Shown here: in pieces, positions 1-11,186 of the stretch
Position numbering within the stretch: the first letter of the stretch is position 1
How the letters are laid out: each line of letters opens with the position of its first letter
Assembly: GCA_030682575.1 (NCBI GenBank)
Contig: JAUXNX010000023.1
Coordinates: 1 to 64,000 of the forward strand
Reading direction: 5' to 3'
DNA from: Gammaproteobacteria bacterium
Lineage (GTDB): Bacteria > Pseudomonadota > Gammaproteobacteria > Pseudomonadales > Pseudohongiellaceae
Length of the DNA stretch: 64,000 bases
Translations under genes and position numbers: made by a program
The notes under the pieces: model-generated
What the model was told of the DNA's origin: nothing
The model's database searches: none
The model's input: the letters and a program-made list of their open reading frames with translations, nothing else

Positions 1-252
1 TGGGGGCTCGTCGTCCGCCGTCCCTGGCGGCCGACGGTCCACGAACGAGACACCCCGCATCCCACGCCTCTGACGCTGTGCCACATTTGTCATCTCCTTC
101 GTTCATCCCGCATTCGTGATGTCGAGAAACGACTTCAGCAATCGACTAAAAGTAGCGGCAAACCTGCAGCAACTCCTGAACTAGAGCTGTACGGTGGGGG
201 TGGTCTCATGCCGGACCGTCGGCCGCCAGGGGCGGCGGACGACGAGCCTCCA
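1..252. repeat. Long-range inverted repeat, REP-like arms
   Basis: Bases 1-40 reappear as the reverse complement at 213-252, with 38 of 40 positions matching. Each arm is GC rich and can fold on itself around CGCC/GGCG. The left arm is cut by the window edge, so the element probably extends further left. The 41-190 stretch between the arms shows no gene. The two inverted copies of one palindromic unit resemble REP/BIME-type extragenic elements; that assignment is inference. Confidence 0.7.
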
Positions 253-295
253 TGGATGGATTCACGGCGTGTCCGGCATGAGACCACCCCCACCG
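192..295. repeat. Perfect 25-bp inverted repeat upstream of moeB
   Basis: Bases 192-216 are perfectly reverse-complementary to 271-295, enclosing 54 bases that contain most of the right arm of the neighbouring 1-252 repeat. The nested arrangement could form a very stable stem. It lies 73 bases before moeB and could be a REP-type element or act on transcript stability. No transposase or RAYT gene is present nearby. Confidence 0.7.
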
Positions 296-368
296 CACAG
301 ATCGGCATTCAAGGTGCTGCTTTTCAGCTACTATTCACCGATAACTGAATTCACAACAGGGCAATCAA

Positions 369-1145
369 ATGAGGGATGAAGAGCTTCTTCGGTACAGCAG
401 GCAGATCATGCTGCCGGAGATGGATGTGGCGGGGCAGCAGAAACTGCTGGATGCCACTGTGCTGATTGTAGGTATGGGCGGACTGGGGTGTCCGGCTGCC
501 ATGTATCTTGCTGCGGCGGGAGTCGGTCATCTGATCATTGCCGACGACGATACTGTCGAGATTACCAACCTCCAGCGCCAGATCGCCCATGGTCAGGCCG
601 ATGTTGGTCAGCCCAAGGTGCTGTCTGCGCTCGCCACCCTCAAGGGCCTGAACCCCGATGTGCGCATTACGCCATTGCAACAACGCTTGACTGCCGCCGA
701 ACTCGACGACATCGTGCCAACCGCCACTCTGGTGCTGGATGCCTGCGACAACTTCACCACCCGCTTCGAGCTGAATCAGGCCTGTGTCAAACACCGTGTG
801 CCGCTGGTATCCGGGGCCGCGATCCGCATGGAAGGGCAGGTAGCTGTGTTCGACAGTCGGGACGAGACCAGCCCCTGCTATCAGTGCCTGTACAAGCTTG
901 GTGATGACGAGCAGGCCACCTGCTCCCGCAATGGTGTCATGGCGCCTGTGGTCGGGATCATCGGGGCGGTGCAGGCTATGGAGGCAATCAAGATGATCTC
1001 CGCAGTAGGCAAATCGCTGACCGGGCGGCTACTGCTGCTGGACGCGAAGAACATGCAATGGCGCGAAATGCGTCTGCCCCGCGACCCACACTGCAGTGTC
1101 TGCGGCACTGATCATGAGGTTGCTGCGGACCGATCAGGGGAGTGA
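369..1145 (+). CDS. moeB: MoeB/ThiF-family adenylyltransferase
   Basis: Cytoplasmic E1-like enzyme. MoeB adenylates the C-terminal glycine of MoaD for molybdopterin synthesis; ThiF paralogues do the same for ThiS. The 258-residue protein is the normal MoeB length. Visible features are the nucleotide loop GMGGLG (35-40), the DACDNFTTR segment near 124-132, two zinc CxxC pairs (C170/C173 and C242/C245) and a candidate catalytic Cys185 in CSRNG. There is no rhodanese domain at the C-terminus. The upstream bases AGGG give a plausible ribosome site. The closeness to modEABC (2.6-6.0 kb) supports a molybdenum-cofactor role, but MoeB and ThiF cannot be told apart with certainty from sequence alone. 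Confidence 0.88.
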   Translation: MRDEELLRYSRQIMLPEMDVAGQQKLLDATVLIVGMGGLGCPAAMYLAAAGVGHLIIADDDTVEITNLQRQIAHGQADVGQPKVLSALATLKGLNPDVRITPLQQRLTAAELDDIVPTATLVLDACDNFTTRFELNQACVKHRVPLVSGAAIRMEGQVAVFDSRDETSPCYQCLYKLGDDEQATCSRNGVMAPVVGIIGAVQAMEAIKMISAVGKSLTGRLLLLDAKNMQWREMRLPRDPHCSVCGTDHEVAADRSGE

Positions 1146-1295
1146 CCACTATTGATGTTCCAGTGCTTGGCGGCTATGATTCCTGCGCATTCACTGAAGC
1201 AACCCATAAGTGACAGATTTATAAGTAAATTCAGGACTGACAGGAGCCCTTCGGGGAAATTTTCAACAGGCCCAAGGCCACCGGCGTAGTTCCCT

Positions 1296-2600
1296 ATGGA
1301 TATTGAAACAAGCGACCAGAGGCTGAGTTTCTCAGCGTTCAATCTGGTTGAGCCACTCAACAAAGCGATAGCAGATCTAGGATTCCAGTATTGCACCCCC
1401 ATCCAGGCAGAGAGCCTGGTCTATACCCTCGAAGGACATGACGTCACTGGCCGCGCCCAGACCGGCACCGGAAAGACAGCGGCATTTCTGATCACCATCA
1501 TCAACGATCTCGTCAAGAACCCCATGGTGGGTGAGCGCTTCATCGGCGAGCCGCGTGCACTCATCATTGCGCCAACCCGCGAACTGGTGATGCAGATTGC
1601 CAGCGACGCGCAGAACCTGAGCAAGTACACGGATCTTCACGTCGTCACGATGGTGGGCGGGGAGGATTATCAGAAACAGTTGCGTGCTGTGGACAAGAGG
1701 CCCGTGGACATCGTCGTGGCGACCCCTGGCCGTCTGATCGATTTCATTCAACAGGATCAACTCTACCTCGGTCTCGTCGAACATCTTGTAATCGACGAAG
1801 CGGATCGTATGCTCGACATGGGATTCATTCCGCAGGTGCGCAGCATCGTTGCGCGCACGCCAGCCAAAGAGTGCCGTCAGACCCTGTTGTTCAGTGCCAC
1901 GTTCACGCCGGAGATTCTGGAGTTGACCAAGCGCTGGGCCATGGATCCGATCATGGTGGAGATTCAGCCGAAGCAGGTGGCAACCGACACCATCGACCAG
2001 ATCGTCTATCTCGTGACGACCGAAGACAAGTACAAGCTGCTCTACAATCTCATCAACGTTGCCGGAGCGGACAAGGTCATCGTCTTCAACAACCGTCGCG
2101 ATCAGGTGCGCAAGCTGGCGGATAATCTGTATCGCAACGGTATCAACTGTGGATTGCTGTCGGGGGAAGTGGCGCAGAACAAGCGCGTGCAGACACTCGA
2201 AGCGTTCCGCGAAGGCAAGCTGCAGGTATTGGTGGCGACAGATGTGGCAGGCCGTGGTCTGCACATCGATGACGTGACCCACGTGATCAATTACAGCCTG
2301 CCGGAAGAAGCTGAGGACTATGTGCATCGCATCGGCCGCACCGGGCGTGCGGGCAATGTCGGCACATCAATCAGTTTCGCGTGTGAGGAAGATTCCTTTC
2401 TGCTGCCGAACATCGAAGAGAAATTGGGACACAAGCTCCCTTGTATCCGTCCCGATGATGTTCTGCTGGCCCCGCCACCTCCATTCACGCGACCAACGCG
2501 CTTTACTGCGCCGCCAAAAACAGATGGTCGTGGCGGCAGTGGCGGTCGCTCCGATGGTCGTGGCCGTTCAGACAGCAGCCGAAGCAGGCCTCGTCGCTAG
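1296..2600 (+). CDS. rhlB: ATP-dependent RNA helicase RhlB
   Basis: DEAD-box RNA helicase, in known species a partner of RNase E in the degradosome. It has 434 residues with the canonical motifs in order: Q-motif region about 12-40, Walker A AQTGTGKT (54-61), PTREL (93-97), DEAD (167-170), SAT (200-202) and [10 protein letters not shown] in the second RecA lobe. The C-terminal tail is a low-complexity Gly/Arg/Ser stretch ending in RSRPRR, typical of RNA-binding tails in this subfamily. It is a single gene with about 150 bases upstream and converges on modC. RhlB is favoured over RhlE or SrmB by overall length and the [12 protein letters not shown] region. Confidence 0.9.
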   Translation: MDIETSDQRLSFSAFNLVEPLNKAIADLGFQYCTPIQAESLVYTLEGHDVTGRAQTGTGKTAAFLITIINDLVKNPMVGERFIGEPRALIIAPTRELVMQIASDAQNLSKYTDLHVVTMVGGEDYQKQLRAVDKRPVDIVVATPGRLIDFIQQDQLYLGLVEHLVIDEADRMLDMGFIPQVRSIVARTPAKECRQTLLFSATFTPEILELTKRWAMDPIMVEIQPKQVATDTIDQIVYLVTTEDKYKLLYNLINVAGADKVIVFNNRRDQVRKLADNLYRNGINCGLLSGEVAQNKRVQTLEAFREGKLQVLVATDVAGRGLHIDDVTHVINYSLPEEAEDYVHRIGRTGRAGNVGTSISFACEEDSFLLPNIEEKLGHKLPCIRPDDVLLAPPPPFTRPTRFTAPPKTDGRGGSGGRSDGRGRSDSSRSRPRR

Positions 2601-2601
2601 G

Positions 2602-2621
2602 GAGCCGCTGATCAGAGGCTC
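2602..2621. terminator. Possible bidirectional terminator, rhlB/modC
   Basis: GAGCC and GGCTC arms (2602-2606 and 2617-2621) flank the palindrome CTGATCAG, directly between the rhlB stop and the modC stop. There is no T-run on either strand, so the call is tentative. Confidence 0.35.
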
Positions 2622-2622
2622 T

Positions 2623-3705
2623 CTAGCTTATCAACGCCACTGACTTGATCAGCGCATACACCTGTTGCCCCGGTGAAAGCTCCAGACGTCGGGCCGACCA
2701 GTTGGTGATTTCCGACAACAGCAATTGCCCATCGGCCAGTCGCAGACTCAGCACGACACGCTGGTCGGCAATAGTGTGCATATGCTCTATGGTGACGAAC
2801 AGGTGGTTTTGCATGCTGATACGCTGGGGGTCATCCAGAGCCACGCTGACGTCGCGGGCGAGAATGCGAACCCGTATGGACTGACCGCACTCCGGTAACT
2901 CTGTGACGTTGCCTGGGGATTGCAACCAGAGCCGGGACTGATCAGATCCAAACGCTCTCAAGCCATGCTCATTTGCGGGCCCCAGTTGCCCTGCAAGAAT
3001 GGCAGCAGCCCCTTCATCTTGAAACAGTGGAGTGTCCGGACGGGCCAGTGCCTGCTCCAGCGTTTCCACAGTCGTGATCTGTCCTGCCGCCATGAATGCC
3101 ACGTGATTCGCCAGCCGCTGCACCTCATCAGGAGAATGTGTGATCAGGATGATGGGTACCTGTGCCTGCAGGGCCAGCCGTGACAGGAACGGCATGATTT
3201 CCCGTTTGGTCTGAGTGTCCAGTGCTGACAGTGGTTCATCCAGTAACAACAGTTGCGGACTGGTCAGCAGCGCGCGGCCGAGGGATATGCGCTGGCGCTC
3301 TCCCCCGGACAATTGATCGATTCGCTGCTGCTGCAGCGAATCGATTGCCAGCATCTGCATCACTTCTTCCAGGTGCAGGCGGCGAAGTTCGGCTGGCGTG
3401 CGGTTGTAGCCGTAGAGAAGATTTTCCTTTACTGAAAGATGGGGCAGCAAACTGTGTTCCTGAAATACCAGGCCAATACGTCGCGCACTGGTGGGCACAA
3501 AGTGGGAGTCCTGCTGCCAGCAAAGATCGCCGAACTCTACGTGCGCATCGCGTACCCGCTCAAGTCCGGCGATGATGCGCAGCAAGGTGGTCTTGCCGCA
3601 CCCTGAACGACCGAACAGCGCTGTCACACCGTCCGTTGGCAGTGCAGTATCGATTAGCAGATTGAAGGCGCCCCTCTGCAGTTGCGCCCTGATGCGCAGA
3701 CTCAT
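2623..3705 (-). CDS. modC: Molybdate ABC transporter ATPase ModC
   Basis: ATP-binding subunit of the high-affinity molybdate importer on the inner face of the inner membrane. It has 360 residues: Walker A GRSGCGKT (32-39), signature LSGGERQR (132-139) and Walker B LLLLDEP (152-158). A C-terminal Mop/TOBE oxyanion-binding domain lies at about 290-355. The ATG at 3705 was chosen because it overlaps the modB stop by four bases (ATGA) and begins with the typical ModC N-terminus; the longer open frame upstream only reads through modB. Last gene of the modEABC operon. Confidence 0.93.
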   Translation of the reverse strand: MSLRIRAQLQRGAFNLLIDTALPTDGVTALFGRSGCGKTTLLRIIAGLERVRDAHVEFGDLCWQQDSHFVPTSARRIGLVFQEHSLLPHLSVKENLLYGYNRTPAELRRLHLEEVMQMLAIDSLQQQRIDQLSGGERQRISLGRALLTSPQLLLLDEPLSALDTQTKREIMPFLSRLALQAQVPIILITHSPDEVQRLANHVAFMAAGQITTVETLEQALARPDTPLFQDEGAAAILAGQLGPANEHGLRAFGSDQSRLWLQSPGNVTELPECGQSIRVRILARDVSVALDDPQRISMQNHLFVTIEHMHTIADQRVVLSLRLADGQLLLSEITNWSARRLELSPGQQVYALIKSVALIS

Positions 3706-4388
3706 ACCCGCACCACCTGAAAGCGTCTGCTGAAACCGTATACCGTGAACAGCACGAGAAAGGAAAACACCAGCAGGATCAGGGACAATCGGTGCGCGGC
3801 GTCGTAGTTCATACTCTGCGCATAGTCGTAGATCAATACCGACAACACCTTGGTCTCCCCCGGAATGCTGCCGCCCAGCATCAGGATGACTCCGAACTCC
3901 CCCAGCGTATGCGCGAAAGTCAGCGTGGCGGCAATCACATAGCCACCCTTGCACAGGGGCAGGATCACTGTGAAGAATCGATCAACAGGACCGGCACCCA
4001 GCGCACTGGCCACTTCCACCGGACGGCGCCCAAGATTGTTGAAACTCTCCAGCAATGGCTGCACGGCAAATGGCAGTGAGTATAGAACCGATGCCACCAG
4101 AATGCCTTCGAATGAAAAAGCCAGATGTGTCAGGCCGATGCTCTCCAGGGAACTCCCGAGCAGCCCGCGCGGGCCCATCGCCATCAGGAGATAGAACCCC
4201 AGCACGGTAGGTGGCAGTACCAGCGGCAGCGCCACGATCGCCTGAATAGCCACACGCAGTGACGAGGTCTTGCCGGATAACCACCATGCCAGGGGTGTGG
4301 CGATGAGCAGCAAAAATATTGTGGTGTAAAGACAGAGCTTGAGCGTGACCTCAATGGCCTGCCAGTCTGCGGGGTTGAGTCCCAACAT
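3702..4388 (-). CDS. modB: Molybdate ABC transporter permease ModB
   Basis: Inner-membrane permease of the molybdate importer. It has 228 residues, the normal size, with several hydrophobic spans. The cytoplasmic EAA-type loop that contacts ModC is seen at about 123-142 (EVASALGAG...). The gene starts 57 bases after modA and overlaps modC by four bases, so translation of modB and modC is probably coupled. Confidence 0.93.
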   Translation of the reverse strand: MLGLNPADWQAIEVTLKLCLYTTIFLLLIATPLAWWLSGKTSSLRVAIQAIVALPLVLPPTVLGFYLLMAMGPRGLLGSSLESIGLTHLAFSFEGILVASVLYSLPFAVQPLLESFNNLGRRPVEVASALGAGPVDRFFTVILPLCKGGYVIAATLTFAHTLGEFGVILMLGGSIPGETKVLSVLIYDYAQSMNYDAAHRLSLILLVFSFLVLFTVYGFSRRFQVVRV

Positions 4389-4445
4389 TTCAATTTACCT
4401 GCCAATTCAGAATATAAAGTGCATCTGGCTCTTAAAGAGGTCGCA

Positions 4446-5213
4446 TCACTCGGGCATTGCAAAACCGTAGCGCTGCATGATCGTGTGCGCCGTGTCGCTT
4501 TCCATATAGCGACTGAAGTCCAGCACCCCGGGTTTGCCCTGGCCGTAACGGGTAATGACATAGGCCTGTGTCAGGGGGGCGTGCAGGTCAGCGTCGATCA
4601 GGTGATAGCCCTGAGCGGTCATGGTGGGGAACAGAGCCAGGGACAGCGCAATGATGCCGATGTCCGCAGCGCCGGATTCGGCCATCTGGGCCGCGTGTGC
4701 AATGTTTTCACCGAACACCAGTTTAGGTTGTACCGTGCTCCAGATGCCTGTGGCCTCCAGCGCTTCCTGTGCTCTCTGACCATAGGGTGCGTGTTCGGGT
4801 TGGGCAATCGCGATGCGGCGGATGTCGTCCCTGACCAGGTCACTCAGGTGCAGGGTGGAGGCGTCCCGATTGGCGCTCCACAGGACGATGCGTCCAAGGG
4901 CATAGATCGCTGGCTCGTCTGCTGTCAGCCCGGCTTCGTGCAGCATTTGCGGATAGACGATATCGGCGGAGAAGTACAAATCATAGGGCGCGCCGTTGCT
5001 GATCTGGGCATGGAACTGCCCGGAGGAGCCGTAAATGACCGATGGCTGATGCTCGGGATGTTCGGCAATGTAGGCGGCGACGATTTCATCCAGGGCATAA
5101 CGCAGATCGGACGCAGCGACAATGGTGAAGTTCTCCGCCGTGGCCGTGCCCAGCAGGAACGAACCCAGCAACAGCAGTGACAATCTGGCGGATAGCAGGG
5201 CACGGTGTTTCAT
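4446..5213 (-). CDS. modA: Periplasmic molybdate-binding protein ModA
   Basis: Solute-binding protein that delivers molybdate to ModBC. It has 255 residues with a Sec signal peptide of about 26 residues (cleavage after TATA). The mature part has the oxyanion-binding segments AASDLR near 33-38 and YGSSGQ near 61-66, typical of ModA-type proteins. The ATG overlaps the modE stop by four bases (ATGA). Tungstate specificity cannot be excluded, but adjacency to modE and modBC fits molybdate. Confidence 0.92.
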   Translation of the reverse strand: MKHRALLSARLSLLLLGSFLLGTATAENFTIVAASDLRYALDEIVAAYIAEHPEHQPSVIYGSSGQFHAQISNGAPYDLYFSADIVYPQMLHEAGLTADEPAIYALGRIVLWSANRDASTLHLSDLVRDDIRRIAIAQPEHAPYGQRAQEALEATGIWSTVQPKLVFGENIAHAAQMAESGAADIGIIALSLALFPTMTAQGYHLIDADLHAPLTQAYVITRYGQGKPGVLDFSRYMESDTAHTIMQRYGFAMPE

Positions 5214-6022
5214 GATTCCACTCCCAGGATGATGTGCGAGGATTTGATCAGGGCACAGCAGGAGTCACCGATATTGAACGCCAGTTCGTCCTGGGCTTCG
5301 CGGGTGATTGTTGCCGCCAGCGTATTGCCGCCCTGCAGTTGCAGCACCACTTCCACATTGAGTTCCCCCGGCACAATGCGCAGCACTGTGCCGCAAAGAC
5401 GATTGCGGGCTGATGTGCGTCCACACTCTGCGGCAGGGGAGAGCAGAATCCAGGATGCCTTGATCAGGGCCTGTGCCTGCGAGCCAATCTCGAGACCGAG
5501 GTCCTCGGCACTCTCCCGCGTGATCGTGGCATACAGGCTGTCACCACCGGCAAGCCGCAACTGCACTCCGGTTGTCACCGCGCTGTGCTGAATATTCTCC
5601 ACGGTGCCATGCAGTACATTGCGCGCGCTGGTGCGCATGGTGATCCTCCTGAACAGGGCCAGTGATTCATCGAGATCTCCGCTGGCCTGAACCCGCGCCA
5701 TGAAGTCCTTCTGCAGTGCCTGCAGGGCGGAAAGGTCATCGAGCAGTTTCTGACCAGCCGGGGTGAGCAGCGCGCCACCGCCTCCCTTGCCGCCCTGCTG
5801 CCGGGTCACCAGTGGCGAACCCGCCAGGTTGTTCATGATTTCCAGTGCATCCCAGGCGCCCTTATAGGTCATGCCCACCAGGCGGGCAGCGGCATTGATC
5901 GACCCACTGCTGGCAATCGCCTGCAACAGCTGCAAACGGCGCGGCGAGATTTCACCCTGTTCGGTGCTCAGAACAAAGGGAGCGGCCAGTTGGCCGTTGT
6001 AGGATTCGAGTGGTTTGGACAT
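5210..6022 (-). CDS. modE: Molybdenum-responsive regulator ModE
   Basis: LysR-like winged-helix regulator that binds molybdate and represses molybdate uptake genes in known species. It has 270 residues: HTH domain about 20-110 and two tandem Mop domains, each containing TSARN, at about 130-195 and 205-270. This is full length, like E. coli ModE. The ATG at 6022 (MSKPLES) is preferred over an in-frame TTG at 6031, because a ModE-like operator sits at 6027-6050, just before it. First gene of modEABC; its position suggests autoregulation of the whole operon. Confidence 0.93.
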   Translation of the reverse strand: MSKPLESYNGQLAAPFVLSTEQGEISPRRLQLLQAIASSGSINAAARLVGMTYKGAWDALEIMNNLAGSPLVTRQQGGKGGGGALLTPAGQKLLDDLSALQALQKDFMARVQASGDLDESLALFRRITMRTSARNVLHGTVENIQHSAVTTGVQLRLAGGDSLYATITRESAEDLGLEIGSQAQALIKASWILLSPAAECGRTSARNRLCGTVLRIVPGELNVEVVLQLQGGNTLAATITREAQDELAFNIGDSCCALIKSSHIILGVES

Positions 6023-6026
6023 GCAG

Positions 6027-6050
6027 CGCAATATACTTCACTACATAAAG
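6027..6050 (-). promoter_or_regulatory. Putative ModE operator upstream of modE
   Basis: On the plus strand the site reads CGCAATATAC, TTCA, CTACATAAAG. It matches the E. coli modA operator as I recall it (CGTTATATTG, TCGC, CTACATAACG) at 16 of 24 positions with identical spacing. It lies 5-28 bases before the modE ATG, where a bound dimer would block transcription. Supported by context, not by experiment. Confidence 0.65.
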
Positions 6051-6086
6051 AAAGCACAAGGAGTCAGCCAAAGCAAGGAGTGGCTT

Positions 6087-6410
6087 TCAGCGTGTCCTGG
6101 TGGCTCCGGCTTCTTCCAGCAGGCGTGCATACTCCGTGGATTTTCTGTGGCGCGAGACGTGATCCAGCATCGTGCTGCCATCGGCAAGCCGGGCGTTGAT
6201 GTCGCGGCCGGCCTCCATGAAGTAAACCAGAAAGCGTTCGAACGTATCCGGCAGCATGCCTCGGTAGGCCTTCAGCAGAACGTGGTAGTCCGCAGGAATG
6301 CCCTCCGGCGGCTCCATCGCGAGAAAGCTCTGCACCCGTTCATCTGTCCAGAATTCATCCCTGACCGCAGGTTGCGTGCGCGCTGCGCCGGTTTTCTTTT
6401 CTTCAATCAT
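6087..6410 (-). CDS. PA4642-like conserved hypothetical protein
   Basis: A 107-residue soluble protein resembling the small Pseudomonas PA4642 family, recalled from the shared central segment LLKAYRGMLPDTFERFL and the following FMEAGRDINARLADGSTMLDHV. That last part looks like one ankyrin-type turn. No signal peptide, membrane segment or catalytic motif is visible. It sits 39 bases downstream of gatB on the same strand and may be co-transcribed with gatCAB. Function unknown. Confidence 0.7.
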   Translation of the reverse strand: MIEEKKTGAARTQPAVRDEFWTDERVQSFLAMEPPEGIPADYHVLLKAYRGMLPDTFERFLVYFMEAGRDINARLADGSTMLDHVSRHRKSTEYARLLEEAGATRTR

Positions 6411-6449
6411 GTAGTGATAACTCGTCGTTGTGAATTCGTCGGTAGTGAT

Positions 6450-7883
6450 TCAGCCCTTCAGCTTCTGCAGCAGAAGAGCGTTGAGTTGTTCGGGGTTGGC
6501 CTTGCCCTTGGACACTTTCATGGCCTGGCCAATGAAGAAGGCAAACACCTTCTCCTTGCCGGCACGATACTGGGCGACCTGCTCGGGATTGCCGGCGATC
6601 ACTTCGTCGACCAGTTTCTCGATGGCACCGGAATCAGTCACCTGCTTGAGACCCTGGCTCTCGATGATCTCGTCCACGGATTGCTCATTGCCGATCATGG
6701 CTTCGAACACGGTCTTGGCGATCTTGCTGGAGATGGTCTGGTCCTTGATGCGACCGATGAGGGCGCCAAGACGTGCCGCATTGATCGGTGATTGATCGAT
6801 GTCGATGTCATTCCTGTTCAGCAGTGCCTGCAGGTCCACTGTGACCCAGTTGGATGACAGTTTCGCATCGCCGCAGATTTTCACGACTTCCTCGTAGAAG
6901 TTGCCCATCTCGCGGCTGCTCGCCAGCACCCCGGCGTCGTAGTCACTCAGGCCATACTGGCTGACGAAACGCGCGCGTTTGGCGTTCGGCAATTCTGGCA
7001 ATTGTGCGCGCACAGCCTCGATGTAGGCTTCGTCGATGACGACCGGAAGCAGGTCCGGTTCGGGAAAGTAGCGGTAGTCGTTCGCCACTTCCTTGCTGCG
7101 CATGGAGCGTGTTTCATCCTTGTCGGCATCGTAGAGGCGGGTTTCCTGAATCACGCGGCCACCGTCCTCGATCAGATCGATCTGGCGCTGAGCCTCGTGA
7201 AGGATCGCCTTCTCAACGAAGCGAAAGGAGTTGATGTTCTTGATCTCGGCGCGGGTGCCGAACTCCTTCGCGCCGACCTTGCGCACGGAGACATTGGCGT
7301 CACAGCGCATGGAGCCTTGGGACATGTTGCCATCGGAGATGCCGAGGTAGCGGATGATCGAGTGCAGTTTCTTCAGGTAGGCCACCGCCTCTTTCGCGCT
7401 GCGCAGTTCCGGCTCGGAGACGATCTCCAGCAGCGCGGTCCCGGCCCGGTTCAGGTCGATGCCGGTCAGCCCCTGGAAATCCTCGTGCAGTGACTTGCCC
7501 GCATCTTCTTCGATATGGGCGCGGGTGATGCCGATGACCTTCTCGGTGCCGTCTTCCATCGTGATCTGCAGACTGCCCTTGCCCACGGTGGGGAAGGCGA
7601 GTTGCGTCACCTGATAGCCCTTGGGCAGATCCGGATAGAAGTAGTTCTTGCGATCGAATACTGACTTGCGGCCGATCTCGGCATCAATCGCCAGACCGAA
7701 CTTCACTGCCATGCGCAGCACTTCCTCGTTGAAGACAGGCAGCGTGCCGGGCATCGCCAGATCGTAGATGCCCGCCTGGGTGTTGGGCTCGGCACCGAAC
7801 GTGGTGCTGCTGCCGGAGAAGAGTTTGCTCTTGGTGTCCAGTTGGACGTGTACTTCCAGACCGATGACTGTTTCCCAGACCAT
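6450..7883 (-). CDS. gatB: Asp-tRNA(Asn)/Glu-tRNA(Gln) amidotransferase subunit B
   Basis: GatB binds mischarged Glu-tRNA(Gln) or Asp-tRNA(Asn) and activates the acyl group for amidation with ammonia from GatA. It has 477 residues, the usual length. The N-terminal cradle domain begins [19 protein letters not shown] and contains PDLPKGYQ; the C-terminal part is YqeY-like. The start is four bases after the gatA stop, so the two are translationally linked. Presence of GatCAB implies that Asn- or Gln-tRNA is made at least partly by the indirect route. Confidence 0.95.
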   Translation of the reverse strand: MVWETVIGLEVHVQLDTKSKLFSGSSTTFGAEPNTQAGIYDLAMPGTLPVFNEEVLRMAVKFGLAIDAEIGRKSVFDRKNYFYPDLPKGYQVTQLAFPTVGKGSLQITMEDGTEKVIGITRAHIEEDAGKSLHEDFQGLTGIDLNRAGTALLEIVSEPELRSAKEAVAYLKKLHSIIRYLGISDGNMSQGSMRCDANVSVRKVGAKEFGTRAEIKNINSFRFVEKAILHEAQRQIDLIEDGGRVIQETRLYDADKDETRSMRSKEVANDYRYFPEPDLLPVVIDEAYIEAVRAQLPELPNAKRARFVSQYGLSDYDAGVLASSREMGNFYEEVVKICGDAKLSSNWVTVDLQALLNRNDIDIDQSPINAARLGALIGRIKDQTISSKIAKTVFEAMIGNEQSVDEIIESQGLKQVTDSGAIEKLVDEVIAGNPEQVAQYRAGKEKVFAFFIGQAMKVSKGKANPEQLNALLLQKLKG

Positions 7884-7886
7884 GAC

Positions 7887-9335
7887 TTATACCTCCGGCC
7901 TTTGCAGGTGCCAGTCCGTGTTCTGCTGGTACTGATGCGCGATGTTGAGCAGGCGGGCCTCGTCGAAGTCCTTGCCCACCAGTTGGATGCCGATCGGCAG
8001 ACCGTTGTGCATGCCGGCGGGAATCGACATGCCCGGCAGTCCCGCCAGGTTCACGGCAATCGTATAGATGTCTTCCAGATACATGGTCACCGGGTCGTCG
8101 TTCTTCTCGCCGATCTTGAATGCCGTGTGGGGCGTGGTTGGGCCGATGATGACATCCACGTCCTTGAAAGCGTTGTCGAAGTCGTTCTTGATGAGGCGGC
8201 GGATCTGCTGGGCCTTGAGGTAGTACGCGTCGTAGAAACCGGCGGACAGCGCATAGGTGCCGACCATGATGCGGCGCTTGACCTCGCTGCCGAAGCCTTC
8301 GCTGCGGGTGCGCTTGTACATGTCCTCCAGATTCACCGGGTTCTCGCAGCGATAGCCATAACGCACGCCGTCGAAGCGGGAGAGGTTGGCTGAGGCCTCC
8401 GCCGGGGCGATCACGTAATAGGCCGAGACGGACAGGTGGCTGTTGGGAAGATCGACTTCGTGTACGGTCGCTCCAAGGCTTTCATAGAGCTTCAGCGCTT
8501 CCTGCAGTGCGCTCTCGACTTCTGCACCCAGCCCCTTGGCCAGGTGCTGGCGTGGCACACCGATGCGCAGCCCCTTCAGGGAGTCGTTCAGCGTCGCCAT
8601 GTAATCGGGAGCAGCCATGTCCACACAGGTGGAGTCCTTGATGTCCGGGCCCGCCATGACATTCATCATGAGGGCGGCATCTTCTGCACTCTTGCAGATC
8701 GGGCCTGCCTGATCGAGGCTGGAGGCGAAGGCGATCATGCCCCAGCGCGAGATGCGGCCGTAACTTGGCTTGAACCCGGTGATGCCGCAGAACGCCGCAG
8801 GCTGGCGAATCGAACCGCCTGTATCGGTACCGGTAGCCATGGCACACAGATCAGCGGCAACAGCAGCGGCTGAACCTCCGGATGACCCGCCGGGCACGCG
8901 CTCGGTATCCCAGGGGTTGCGGACCGCACCGAAGAAACTGGTTTCATTGGAAGATCCCATTGCGAACTCGTCCATGTTGGTCTTGCCGAGGGTCACAGTG
9001 CCTGCCGCATTGAAGCGCTCAACCACGGTCGCATCGTAGGGAGAAATAAAGTTAGCCAGCATCTTCGAGCCGCAGGTAGTGAGCACATCCCGCATACAAA
9101 AGATGTCCTTGTGGGCCAGCGGTATGCCTGTAAGTGGGCCATGTTCCCCGCGCGCCCTGCGCTGATCGGCAGCGGCGGCCTGAGCCAGCGCCAGCTCTTC
9201 GGTCACGGTGATGTAGGCATTGAAGACGCCGTTGAATTTCTTGATGCGATCAAGATAATCACGGGTCAATTCCGTACTGGAAAATTCACCCTGCGCCAGT
9301 GATCGGGAGAGTGCGGCGACTGTTCTGCGAGACAT
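7887..9335 (-). CDS. gatA: Asp-tRNA(Asn)/Glu-tRNA(Gln) amidotransferase subunit A
   Basis: Amidase-signature glutaminase that releases ammonia for transamidation. It has 482 residues. The Ser-cis-Ser-Lys triad is visible as K76 (LAHKDIF), S151 ([10 protein letters not shown]) and S175 ([12 protein letters not shown]), within the normal amidase-signature region. The GFKPSYGR segment follows as expected. Middle gene of gatCAB, with 82 bases separating it from gatC. Confidence 0.95.
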   Translation of the reverse strand: MSRRTVAALSRSLAQGEFSSTELTRDYLDRIKKFNGVFNAYITVTEELALAQAAAADQRRARGEHGPLTGIPLAHKDIFCMRDVLTTCGSKMLANFISPYDATVVERFNAAGTVTLGKTNMDEFAMGSSNETSFFGAVRNPWDTERVPGGSSGGSAAAVAADLCAMATGTDTGGSIRQPAAFCGITGFKPSYGRISRWGMIAFASSLDQAGPICKSAEDAALMMNVMAGPDIKDSTCVDMAAPDYMATLNDSLKGLRIGVPRQHLAKGLGAEVESALQEALKLYESLGATVHEVDLPNSHLSVSAYYVIAPAEASANLSRFDGVRYGYRCENPVNLEDMYKRTRSEGFGSEVKRRIMVGTYALSAGFYDAYYLKAQQIRRLIKNDFDNAFKDVDVIIGPTTPHTAFKIGEKNDDPVTMYLEDIYTIAVNLAGLPGMSIPAGMHNGLPIGIQLVGKDFDEARLLNIAHQYQQNTDWHLQRPEV

Positions 9336-9417
9336 GCGTGTGTCCTTGGTCTGAAATGGGTACTTGTATGATTGGTTCTGGTCAGTATGTGCGGTGATGA
9401 GCTGATTGCCTGGGCAG

Positions 9418-9705
9418 TTACTCGATCACTTTGGGCACCAGATAAAGTCCGTCCTGTGTGGCGGGGGCTATTTTCTGCAGGTATTCGCGCTGATTCGTCT
9501 CAGTGACCACATCGGGGCGCAGTCTCTGTACAGCATCAAAGGGATGCGCGAGCGGAGCAACATTGTGCGTCTCAACACTCTGCATCTGGTCAATCATATT
9601 GAGAATGGAGGAGATTCTATTCGTGACCTCCTGCGCTTCAGTTGCGTCAATGTGCAGACGTGCCAGGTGAGCAATTTTTTCGACGTCTGATTTTTCCAAA
9701 GCCAT
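9418..9705 (-). CDS. gatC: Asp-tRNA(Asn)/Glu-tRNA(Gln) amidotransferase subunit C
   Basis: Small subunit that wraps around the GatA-GatB interface and stabilises the complex. It has 95 residues, the standard size, with the typical N-terminus [12 protein letters not shown] and the [10 protein letters not shown] segment. First gene of the gat operon. It diverges from mreB, with a 384-base intergenic region between them. Confidence 0.92.
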   Translation of the reverse strand: MALEKSDVEKIAHLARLHIDATEAQEVTNRISSILNMIDQMQSVETHNVAPLAHPFDAVQRLRPDVVTETNQREYLQKIAPATQDGLYLVPKVIE

Positions 9706-11130
<1,425 letters not shown>

Positions 11131-11186
11131 CCCATAGGGAGACTCCCCCCAGAGGTTTCATCATCAAGACTCTATTCATCAAAGGC

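Noticed and set aside
194-379. Short open frame within the repeat region before moeB
   Set aside because: It lies inside inverted-repeat arms, has no ribosome site and ends within moeB; coding potential arises from the palindrome.
1377-2327. Long open frame opposite rhlB
   Set aside because: It is an antisense shadow of a well-conserved helicase, with no family motif of its own.
4419-5180. 253-codon frame opposite modA
   Set aside because: Shadow of modA, which has a full signal peptide and operon context.
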